Assembly: GCA_041662605.1 (NCBI GenBank)
Contig: JBAZSD010000008.1
Span: forward strand, 101,608 to 165,607
DNA: 64,000 nucleotides
Source: Desulfomonilaceae bacterium
GTDB lineage: Bacteria; Desulfobacterota; Desulfomonilia; Desulfomonilales; Desulfomonilaceae
Reading direction: 5' to 3'
Shown here: positions 17,732 through 24,456 of the stretch, in pieces
Position numbering within the stretch: position 1 is the first letter of the stretch
Layout of the letters: every line of letters begins with the position of its first letter
Notes under the pieces: model-generated
Told to the model about the DNA's origin: nothing
What the model saw: the letters and a program-made list of their open reading frames with translations, nothing else
Database searches by the model: none
Position numbers and translations under genes: made by a program

Positions 17732-18867
17732 CACTCATGAAAACACCCAGGTCTGTGGACCTGCTCATAACGGGTAAGTGCAATCTTCGTTGTAAATATT
17801 GCAGTTATTTTAGCAGTGGAGCGGAGGTGGAGGAGGACCTGCCCACCGAAGAATGGCTGACGTTTTTCGAGGAATTGAATCGCTCCATGGTCATGGATGT
17901 GTGTTTTCAGGGTGGCGAGCCTCTCATGAGACCGGATTTGCCGGAACTCATCCAGGGTGTCGTGCGTAACGGTATGAGATTCTCGATTCTGTCCAACGGC
18001 ACATTGATCACCGACGAGACCGCGCAGTTTCTTGCATCCACCGGCAGATGCAATTACGTGCAGGTTTCTATTGATGGGTCGGGCGCCGAAACCCATGATG
18101 TGTGTAGAGGCGCGGGAAACTTTGAGCGGGCGGTCAATGGGCTCAAACTTCTGCAGAAACATAAAGTTCCTGCAACCGTGAGGGTTACCATTCATCGGGG
18201 AAATGTCAGAGACCTGGATAATGTAGCTCGACTGCTGCTTGAGGACTTCGGCCTATCCTCGTTTGGATGTAATTCCGCTTCCCATCTCGGTTTGTGCCGA
18301 AAGAACGCTGAACAGGTCCAGTTGAGCGCGGAAGAACGTTCCCTGGCGATGAAATCTCTCATAGCCCTTTCCCGGAAATACGACGGGCGGATATCCGCTA
18401 CAGCCGGCCCTCTTGCTGAGGCCCGCGCCTGGCGCGAAATGGAGCGTGCTAGAGAGCAGGGATTGGAGGGACTTCCCGGTCGTGGATTCCTCGTCGGCTG
18501 CGGAACCTCGTTTTCCAAAATAGGGGTCCGAGCTGATGGAGTAATGGTTCCATGTGTTCAAATACCGGACATGGCCCTTGGCCGAATCAATAGCGACGAC
18601 CTTACGGAAATCTGGCAGAACAATTCCGAGCTAAACCGGTTTAGAAATCGAAGAGAAATTCCCCTCTCTTCGTTTGAATTTTGCGCAGGGTGCGACTACA
18701 CGCAATATTGCACCGGAAATTGTCCCGCCACTTCGTACACTCTGGTGCATGATGCCTGGCATCCTAGCCCGGATTCCTGCTTCAGGTCATTCCTTCAATC
18801 AGGGGGAACCTTGCCGCCTGAAGAGGAACTTTCCAGTTCGACCCAAGGAGGCATTTGTCATGAGTGA
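17728..18867 (+). CDS. scmE: Radical SAM/SPASM peptide maturase 1 (ScmE-like)
   Basis: An iron-sulfur enzyme that should modify the precursor core by radical chemistry. The SAM cluster motif is C18-X3-C22-X2-C25 in GKCNLRCKYC, followed by GGEP near residue 63. The C-terminal SPASM domain has all seven Cys in the expected spacing: C-X12-G-X4-C (GCGTSF...VMVPC), then C-X2-C-X5-C-X3-C (FCAGCDYTQYCTGNC), then a last Cys (PDSC), so two auxiliary clusters are expected. The length of 379 aa is usual. It overlaps the PqqD gene by 4 bp and the second maturase by 8 bp, so the three proteins are made together. The type of bond it makes cannot be read from the sequence. Confidence 0.88.
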   Translation: MTLMKTPRSVDLLITGKCNLRCKYCSYFSSGAEVEEDLPTEEWLTFFEELNRSMVMDVCFQGGEPLMRPDLPELIQGVVRNGMRFSILSNGTLITDETAQFLASTGRCNYVQVSIDGSGAETHDVCRGAGNFERAVNGLKLLQKHKVPATVRVTIHRGNVRDLDNVARLLLEDFGLSSFGCNSASHLGLCRKNAEQVQLSAEERSLAMKSLIALSRKYDGRISATAGPLAEARAWREMERAREQGLEGLPGRGFLVGCGTSFSKIGVRADGVMVPCVQIPDMALGRINSDDLTEIWQNNSELNRFRNRREIPLSSFEFCAGCDYTQYCTGNCPATSYTLVHDAWHPSPDSCFRSFLQSGGTLPPEEELSSSTQGGICHE

Positions 18868-19993
18868 AACAGATCAAAGCTCACGCCCTTCCTGGCCCCT
18901 CAATACGATCTATTTCTACCTGACAAAAGGCTGCAACCTGCGATGCCGCCATTGCTGGATAACACCGAAGTTTCAGGGGGACGATCAATCTTATCCTTCG
19001 CTTGCCCCAGACCTGTTCCGGTCTATTCTTGAACAGGCAAAGCCGCTCGGCCTATCGTCACTCAAATTCACAGGGGGGGAGCCACTCATCCATCCGCAAA
19101 TAACAGAATTGCTGGACCACGTTCAGACAGAGAACTTGCCGCTCGCGGTGGAAACAAACGGAGTCGCCTGTACGCCGGAACTCGCCGGAAAAATCAGGGC
19201 ATGCAAGGATCCGTTTGTTTCTGTGAGCCTTGACGGCGCCGACGCGGAAACCCATGAGTGGGTTCGAGGGGTTAAGGGGTGCTTTGAAGCTGCTTTGGCT
19301 GGGATCAAGAACCTCGTGGACGAGGGGTTACCGCCTCAGATCATCATGACGGTGATGCGCCGAAATGTCAGTCAAATGGACTCCATGGCTCGCCTCGCTG
19401 AATCCTTGGGAGCGTCATCGCTGAAATTCAACGTTCTTCAGCCCACCGCCCGCGGGGCGCACATTCATGAGTCTCATGGCGCTCTCAGCATCGAAGAATT
19501 GTTGAAATTGGGCCGGTGGGTAGAGAATGACCTGAGCAAAACCACAAAAATGCGTCTAATGTTTGACCATCCGATGGCTTTCCGTCCTCTGGGAAAGATT
19601 TATAGTTCTCAGGGCGACGGTTGCGGCACGTGCGGTGTGCTGGGTATTCTCGGGGTTCTGGGAGACGGCGCCTATGCCCTGTGTGGCATCGGGGAAACGG
19701 TCCCGGAAATGGTGTTCGGTCACGCGGGGACCGACCGCCTGGAAGATGTCTGGATGGGCAGCCCGGTGTTGACGGAGATCCGTGAGGGAATGCCCAAGGC
19801 CTTAAAGGGCATCTGTGGGCAGTGTCTCATGCGCTCGCGATGCCGGGGGAGCTGTATAGCGCAAAACTACTATTCGAATAAGGATCTTTGGGCTCCATTC
19901 TGGTTCTGCCGCGAGGCTCACTCCAGGGGACTCTTCCCAGTTAGCCGCCTTGCAGAAGACGACCCTGGGGATAGGTCCGCCGCTGTGGCATGA
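18860..19993 (+). CDS. scmF: Radical SAM/SPASM peptide maturase 2 (ScmF-like)
   Basis: A second, clearly different radical SAM/SPASM enzyme of 377 aa. The SAM motif is C25-X3-C29-X2-C32 (KGCNLRCRHC), with FTGGEPLIHP after it. The SPASM region keeps C...G-X4-C (DGAYALC), C-X2-C-X5-C-X3-C (ICGQCLMRSRCRGSC) and a final Cys (WFCREA), and has one extra Cys in GDGCGTCGV, so eight in all. The open frame runs back to 18674, but the ATG at 18860 has a perfect AAGGAGG site at 18845-18851 and gives the expected N-terminus, so the longer frame is rejected. It overlaps the end of maturase 1 by 8 bp. The IYFYLTKGCNLRC start recalls ScmF of the SynChlorMet cassette. Confidence 0.87.
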   Translation: MSETDQSSRPSWPLNTIYFYLTKGCNLRCRHCWITPKFQGDDQSYPSLAPDLFRSILEQAKPLGLSSLKFTGGEPLIHPQITELLDHVQTENLPLAVETNGVACTPELAGKIRACKDPFVSVSLDGADAETHEWVRGVKGCFEAALAGIKNLVDEGLPPQIIMTVMRRNVSQMDSMARLAESLGASSLKFNVLQPTARGAHIHESHGALSIEELLKLGRWVENDLSKTTKMRLMFDHPMAFRPLGKIYSSQGDGCGTCGVLGILGVLGDGAYALCGIGETVPEMVFGHAGTDRLEDVWMGSPVLTEIREGMPKALKGICGQCLMRSRCRGSCIAQNYYSNKDLWAPFWFCREAHSRGLFPVSRLAEDDPGDRSAAVA

Positions 19994-20076
19994 CAGATAA
20001 TAAGAATAAGTGAGTCAATCAATCGATCCCTCGTTTTCAAGAGGTGTCAAATCCACGGATAGAAAGGATTACAGCT

Positions 20077-20274
20077 ATGGCGGACGAAGAAAAGAAAAAA
20101 GGTGATTACGAAAAACCCGAGTCACACGGGGAAGGTGATGATTTGGAGGGTGTCAGCGGCGGCTGGCAACCTGGAAACTGCGCCAGTGGAGAGAATGCCC
20201 AAGGTTATTGCGGTACCGGATCGGGGGTCACAGCAACCTCATGCACCAGGGGAGAGAGCCCCCATCCGGTGTAA
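20077..20274 (+). CDS. RiPP precursor peptide, copy 1 (65 aa)
   Basis: A small peptide made of a charged leader (residues 1-29, Lys/Glu/Asp-rich, ending LEGVSGG) and a 36-aa core (W30-V65) rich in Gly, Ser and Thr with three Cys at 35, 45 and 56, spaced 10 and 11. The Gly-Gly at 28-29 suits the C39 peptidase exporter at 9.8-12.0 kb. The chosen ATG has an AAAGGA site 8 bp upstream; an in-frame extension to 20044 adds 11 residues not seen in copy 2 and is rejected. It lies 83 bp after maturase 2. That it is the substrate is inferred from place, Gly-Gly and Cys content. I do not recognise the core from any characterised peptide. Confidence 0.85.
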   Translation: MADEEKKKGDYEKPESHGEGDDLEGVSGGWQPGNCASGENAQGYCGTGSGVTATSCTRGESPHPV

Positions 20275-20723
20275 TGGGCGACACGCAAGAATTGGAGTTG
20301 GCAGGGGCGGCGGCGACAACTTGGGCGTCAAGCGCAGAGACGGCCAATCAGCAGCCAGTTACTGTTTTATTGGATCGGGGGTGTCTAAAATAAGTCGCTC
20401 CCCCAATTTCATGGAATATGTGGGAAAGGCTCAGAAGTTTCACTGAGGCGATTTCACTCCGAGCTTCGATGACAAGATACGGTAGCTCGCTACAGAGCTA
20501 ACCAGGATCCACTCGTAGGAGGATTGGCAACATGGCGGACAAGAAAAAAGACGATTACGAAAAACCAGAATCACACGGGGAAGGTGACGAGTTGGAAGGC
20601 GTCAGCGGCGGCTGGCAACCTGGAAACTGCGCCAGTGGAGAGAACGCCCAAGGTTATTGCGGCACCGGATCAGGGGTCACAGCAACCTCATGCACCAGGG
20701 GAGAGAGCCCCCATCCGGTGTAA
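20104..20723 (+). repeat. Direct repeat carrying the two precursor genes
   Basis: The units 20104-20274 and 20553-20723 match at 162 of 171 positions. Weaker likeness goes on for about 30 nt past each stop (CAAGAATTGGAGT, then GCAGGG). The 257 bp between the copies hold no gene; a small hairpin (TAGCTC at 20483-20488 with GAGCTA at 20495-20500) sits just before the copy-2 ribosome site. Confidence 0.85.
20532..20723 (+). CDS. RiPP precursor peptide, copy 2 (63 aa)
   Basis: A second precursor whose 36-aa core is identical to copy 1, including the three Cys (here residues 33, 43 and 54). The leader begins MADKKKDDYEKP and is two residues shorter, and has one Asp-to-Glu change before LEGVSGG. 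A strong AGGAGGA site at 20517-20523 stands 8 bp before the ATG, better than that of copy 1. Over the last 171 nt the copies differ at 9 positions; 8 are synonymous and one is the Asp/Glu change. This pattern marks a real, selected coding sequence. A hairpin follows 20 bp after the stop. Confidence 0.86.
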   Translation: MADKKKDDYEKPESHGEGDELEGVSGGWQPGNCASGENAQGYCGTGSGVTATSCTRGESPHPV

Positions 20724-20742
20724 CGGACTACATACAAGAATT

Positions 20743-20789
20743 GGAGTCCGCAGGGAGCTAGGCCTCGCCAAATGCGACAGGCGGACTCC
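20743..20789 (+). terminator. Strong hairpin after the second precursor gene
   Basis: GGAGTCCGC (20743-20751) pairs perfectly with GCGGACTCC (20781-20789) around a 29-nt loop that can itself fold (GCCT/AGGC). There is no run of T after it, so it is either a non-classical terminator or an mRNA-stabilising 3' end for the abundant precursor message. Confidence 0.4.
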
Positions 20790-20877
20790 TTATCAATTGG
20801 GGCATGTCAGCTCTGGTGTCCTCTCCCTAATCTCATCAAGCTGCCATGTCCCGAGCGTTGGTCATCCGCAACCGGCC

Positions 20878-21768
20878 TTACCAGAAAAAAAAGGTCAGTT
20901 GAAGCTCCAAAGTCAGAGTGTTCTCCACAACATGAACATCCAGCGACCGAGTTACAATAGAGTCTTTTAGTCCGTCAAAGCCCCCTGCTACATTCTGATA
21001 GCTGTAGCGCCCATACAGTCCTAGCAAAAGGTTACTCGTGATTGGGGCCATGCCCTGTATCCGGCCCTCGAGCAATACACCGTCCTGGGCGACACAGTGG
21101 TATTCCCCGTATTGGTTTTGTCTCACCGAACCGTTTAAAGTTTTGTAGACGAATCGGGATGTCAGAAATTCAAAAGTCGACCGCCAACCTGGGTACGCCA
21201 TTTCGGCGCAGAGGCCAACAAAAGGAATTGTTGAAGTGACATCATCATGAGACCCGACACTGGCGTTCATGTCGCTTGTTTCCTCATCGTTATACCACCA
21301 GTATTCCCGTCGCCAACCCCCAATTACACCGAAACGATGTCCTGCTGATCTCCAGACATCAAACAGGCCCGCAGCTTCAACGCCGACGTATCCGGGCCTT
21401 GCGTCCGAGTATAAACCGTTTGGCGCTCCGGAAGTTGGCGTCCACCAGGGGCCATATATTATATTTTGCTGTCCATACACGCTCACATCGCCGATCATAC
21501 GGACGGAGAGCCGGTTGATAGGCGCCAATTCAATCGCGCCTGAAAGGATGGGAAACCCAAAGGAGATATCAAGCTGAACAGTGTTGCCGGAATATTGATC
21601 GGAGGCGCTGCTCACCACTTGGGAGCCGTACAGGTAGCCAACCCTAAATGATGAGTTGACGGGAATGTTCCATGGAAGAAACTCCGCACGTACGGAAGGC
21701 GCCATCACAACAAAAATCAAGAGTGATACATGCGCCAATATCCTGATATGCTTCAGAATAGTTACCAT
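20878..21768 (-). CDS. Outer-membrane beta-barrel protein of unknown function
   Basis: I do not recognise the family. A signal peptide is clear (MVTILKHIRILAHVSLLIFVVMAPSVRA, end near residue 28). The mature protein has alternating polar and hydrophobic stretches rich in Tyr, Trp and Gly, for example FGVIGGWRREYWWYN and LLLGLYGRYSYQ, and ends LELQLTFFFW, the aromatic last residue used for barrel insertion. The length of about 296 aa suits a barrel of 10 to 14 strands. An in-frame GTG at 21777 is an alternative start; neither has a good ribosome site. It is convergent with the precursor genes, 154 bp from the copy-2 stop. It could be a pore or a receptor for the peptide, but that is only inferred from position. 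Confidence 0.7.
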   Translation of the reverse strand: MVTILKHIRILAHVSLLIFVVMAPSVRAEFLPWNIPVNSSFRVGYLYGSQVVSSASDQYSGNTVQLDISFGFPILSGAIELAPINRLSVRMIGDVSVYGQQNIIYGPWWTPTSGAPNGLYSDARPGYVGVEAAGLFDVWRSAGHRFGVIGGWRREYWWYNDEETSDMNASVGSHDDVTSTIPFVGLCAEMAYPGWRSTFEFLTSRFVYKTLNGSVRQNQYGEYHCVAQDGVLLEGRIQGMAPITSNLLLGLYGRYSYQNVAGGFDGLKDSIVTRSLDVHVVENTLTLELQLTFFFW

Positions 21769-21839
21769 TGAATTCACTAATGAATAATTGGTCGCTGAAA
21801 TTAATGGGTTGCGACCCCGTATCTAATTAAATTATCTCC

Positions 21840-22370
21840 TCATTCGGCGGCTTGATTGGATGTGTGCAGGCGCACTTCTTCGGCAGAAGTTTTCTCCAGG
21901 ACCTGCTGGGCTTTTCTAATTTCCTCTACGCCCCCATGAGCTATTAACAAAAACTTTTCCGCTTTCAGTTCAGTTTCATATTTTATGATGCTGTCCTTGG
22001 GAATTCCCATGCTGAAAAGCCCAGCTCCCAAAGCGCTGAGACCTCCAACAACAACCGCCCCTTCCAGGGCTGCTATAATCCAGCTCACTAGTGGACCGGC
22101 TACGGCGACCGGACCTATACCTGGAACAAAAAAGAACGCCGCCCCAAACAGAAGGCCCCACAAACTACCCCAAAAGGCTCCCAGTTTCCCCCAGGCTTTC
22201 ATCCTGTCACCGACTGAATAATAACCAACCACGTGCTCTTCAGTGTGGTAATCTTTACCCACTATGGATAGCTTGCTCATGTCAAACCCTGTTTTTTGAA
22301 GTTCATTTACGGATTGTTCGGCTTCCAGGTGGCTTTTGTAAATTCCCACAACTGAATTTTTTTGTTCCAT
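21840..22370 (-). CDS. DUF1269-like membrane protein
   Basis: A small protein of 176 aa with a regulatory-looking N-terminal part (VVGIYKSHLEAEQSVNELQKTGFDMSKLSIVGKDY, the usual start of general-stress YflT/DUF1269-type proteins). Next is a Gly-rich hydrophobic middle (FWGSLWGLLFGAAFFFVPGIGPVAVAGPLVSWIIAALEG), which may form one or two membrane hairpins, and a C-terminal alpha/beta tail (KAEKFLLIAHG). The ATG at 22370 is chosen because GGGAG stands 7 bp upstream; the frame extends to 22388. It lies behind the ferredoxin gene on the same strand. The function is not known; the family is linked to stress and membrane integrity. Confidence 0.7.
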   Translation of the reverse strand: MEQKNSVVGIYKSHLEAEQSVNELQKTGFDMSKLSIVGKDYHTEEHVVGYYSVGDRMKAWGKLGAFWGSLWGLLFGAAFFFVPGIGPVAVAGPLVSWIIAALEGAVVVGGLSALGAGLFSMGIPKDSIIKYETELKAEKFLLIAHGGVEEIRKAQQVLEKTSAEEVRLHTSNQAAE

Positions 22371-22477
22371 GATTAAGCTCCCGCACATAAAAATTTTGGT
22401 TGATTATCGATCGCAGTGACCCATTAATCTGTTTAGGTGTCTTTACCACATCAAATCAAGAACCATCGAATATTCTA

Positions 22478-22669
22478 TCACGTTTCAGTCACGATTATAG
22501 CATCTTCAGGGCATTCAGCCACACAGGCCTCACAGCCGTTGCAGGCAGCAGGATTTGACACTTGAACTTCCTCATTCTCGATCTCAAAAACTTCTTTAGG
22601 GCATATTCTAACGCAAAAGTAATGTCTCTTGCATCTATTTTGATCAATTTTAGGTAAGTATATTGTCAA
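22478..22669 (-). CDS. Small ferredoxin with two cluster motifs, one with His in place of Cys
   Basis: A 63-aa bacterial-type ferredoxin. The second cluster motif is standard (CNGCEACVAECP). In the first, aligned to C-X2-C-X2-C-X3-CP, the second Cys is His: C-K-R-H-Y-F-C-V-R-I-C-P. That site may hold a 3Fe-4S cluster or a 4Fe-4S cluster with a non-Cys ligand, as the Asp variants do. The frame is open to 22750, but the N-terminal extension there lies inside the upstream gene; the TTG at 22669 overlaps that gene's TGA (TTGA) and has GGAAGGA just upstream, so it is chosen. The coupling suggests that it feeds electrons to the radical SAM protein before it. Confidence 0.8.
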   Translation of the reverse strand: MTIYLPKIDQNRCKRHYFCVRICPKEVFEIENEEVQVSNPAACNGCEACVAECPEDAIIVTET

Positions 22670-24360
22670 ATATCCTTCCCCGATGGAATGGCCTTCTCGA
22701 ATCTTGCCCGAAGGAGCTTTTTGGGAACCCCGTGGTCTACTACGTCCCACGGGAAAATCTCTTCTGGTCCTCGCGTACGTTCAGAGTAAAATTTGACATC
22801 CGGGTCGGCTCCTGCAAAACATGACATGCCTAACTTACCCTGTTCGGCCATCAGTTTTACGCCACTGGAAATTCTACGGTCAGCCCTGCTTAGTACTGCC
22901 TGAATCTCGGACATGCGGGTAGATTCGTGTCTGACGACAAGATTTTTAACGCCTCGCAACCGGTCTTCAATTATTTTTATGCGATGATCCCATTCTTTTT
23001 TAGACAGAGCCGCAGTCCATTGAAAAGGAGTCCAGGGTTTCGGCACAAAGGCGTTTAGCTGGACACCTATTCGTCCTATTTTCCCCATTTTTCGCGAAGA
23101 ATTGAGAAAAATTTCTCTCGACTCAAGGACAAACTCTATTATTTGCTTCACGTCTTCTTCTGTTTCAGTGGGTAAACCGATCATAAAATAGAATCGGAGG
23201 TTTGGGGCGCCTGCGGAAACCAATTTTTCGATCAGTTCAAAAAAGAGTTTGTTGGGAATTTGTTTCCCTATGACCCGTTTCAAACGTTCCGAAGCGACTT
23301 CCGGCGCGAGCGTAGCTGTTTTTTGGCCTGATTCCACAATGCGTTTTATGATTTCATCATTTAGACCTTCCGGCCGTATTGATGATAGTGAAAACTTGCC
23401 ACCTTGATCAGCGATGTCGTTAAGCATATTTGACAGGTCCGGATGAGAAGCCAGGTCGGAACCAATTAGCCCAATGGTCTTTCTGGCCTTGATTGCTTCG
23501 GCAAGGCCATTTTTTATACTGTCATATTTGTAATGGCGCACAGGCCGATGAATCCAGCCTCCTGAACAGAATCCGCAGCCCCTGGCGCACCCACGGTTGA
23601 CCTCGACCAGACAGGAATTTTTAAACTCTGTCGGGAAATCATCAAGTATGATGAGGGGAGGCGCATCCAGCGTAGATAATCTTTTTACCGCTGTGATTCT
23701 GTCTGGAAACCCAGGCTCCGGTTCTATAACCGATATTGTTCCGTCATCTTTGTACCTGAAATTGTAGGATTCAGGAACGTATACCCCCTGAACATCCTTG
23801 AAATTCCTATAAAATTCGTGTCGGTCTCTTGTGGCCGATCTTGACTCGCAAAACTCTTTTAGCAAATTCCATAAGCCATTTGGATCATCTATGGCCCCAA
23901 CCAATTCACCGATAAAGACAAGATCGAGAAATTCACCCAGAGCCTCAGGATTCATGGATACGGAAACGCCTCCGGCCAAGACCAAGGGGTCCACAGGTCT
24001 TCTGTCCTTTCTCAACGGAGGAATCCCGGCGCTGATCAACGTCCTGGGCACAATCCAGTAATCATTTTCAAAAGGGATGCTGAAAGCGACTATCGGGAAG
24101 CGTTTCAGTGAAGCCCGATCTCCTTCCAAAACCCGGGAAGTCAAGTCTGTTGGCCGTTTCAAAAACTGTTCATCTACAAAGAAAGTCTCAGGGGCGAATA
24201 TTCCTGATTGCTCCAGTGTGCTTCTCAAGAATTGAAATCCCAAGTTACTCAACCCAACTTTTCGCGTATTTGGGAAAACCAGCGCTATAGGCGAACGGGC
24301 GCCCAATTTGTGGCGTTTAGGCTTAGTGGCGATTCTTTGCCTCATATTCAATGACGACAA
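22666..24360 (-). CDS. Radical SAM protein with B12-binding-type N-terminal domain
   Basis: A 564-aa radical SAM enzyme of unknown substrate. The N-terminal part (IALVFPNTRKVGLSNLGFQFL, then FPIVAFSIPFENDYW, LAGGVSVSMNPEALGEF) looks like the cobalamin-binding-type domain of the large B12 radical SAM group. It is followed by the SAM cluster motif C-X3-C-X2-C in NRGCARGCGFC near residue 260. The following SLSSIRPEGLNDEII and FYFMIGLPTETEEDV are typical of Elp3/MiaB-like TIM barrels. It resembles the TIGR03960-type proteins, often annotated as B12-binding radical SAM. It lies 96 bp behind ftsZ, after a terminator-like hairpin, and overlaps a ferredoxin gene, its probable electron donor. RNA or lipid modification are both possible. 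Confidence 0.8.
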   Translation of the reverse strand: MSSLNMRQRIATKPKRHKLGARSPIALVFPNTRKVGLSNLGFQFLRSTLEQSGIFAPETFFVDEQFLKRPTDLTSRVLEGDRASLKRFPIVAFSIPFENDYWIVPRTLISAGIPPLRKDRRPVDPLVLAGGVSVSMNPEALGEFLDLVFIGELVGAIDDPNGLWNLLKEFCESRSATRDRHEFYRNFKDVQGVYVPESYNFRYKDDGTISVIEPEPGFPDRITAVKRLSTLDAPPLIILDDFPTEFKNSCLVEVNRGCARGCGFCSGGWIHRPVRHYKYDSIKNGLAEAIKARKTIGLIGSDLASHPDLSNMLNDIADQGGKFSLSSIRPEGLNDEIIKRIVESGQKTATLAPEVASERLKRVIGKQIPNKLFFELIEKLVSAGAPNLRFYFMIGLPTETEEDVKQIIEFVLESREIFLNSSRKMGKIGRIGVQLNAFVPKPWTPFQWTAALSKKEWDHRIKIIEDRLRGVKNLVVRHESTRMSEIQAVLSRADRRISSGVKLMAEQGKLGMSCFAGADPDVKFYSERTRGPEEIFPWDVVDHGVPKKLLRARFEKAIPSGKDI

Positions 24361-24404
24361 ATGTATATTGATTGAAGATTGCCCGGAGAAAAACTTTCCA
24401 GACT

Positions 24405-24432
24405 GTCAGGGGGAACAGGACGTCCCCCTGAC
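24405..24432 (-). terminator. Hairpin behind ftsZ
   Basis: A perfect 10-bp stem (24405-24414 with 24423-24432) with an 8-nt loop lies 25 bp after the ftsZ stop. On the minus strand a TTTTT run follows only about 10 nt later, so it may be a leaky terminator between the cell-division cluster and the radical SAM gene. Confidence 0.5.
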
Positions 24433-24456
24433 TTATGATGAAAGACTTTTGATGGT

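Noticed and set aside
20102..20446. 114-aa frame overlapping precursor copy 1 in another phase, and a similar 148-aa frame over copy 2
   Set aside because: The 8 synonymous versus 1 conservative change pattern fits only the 65/63-aa frame; the other phases show non-synonymous changes.
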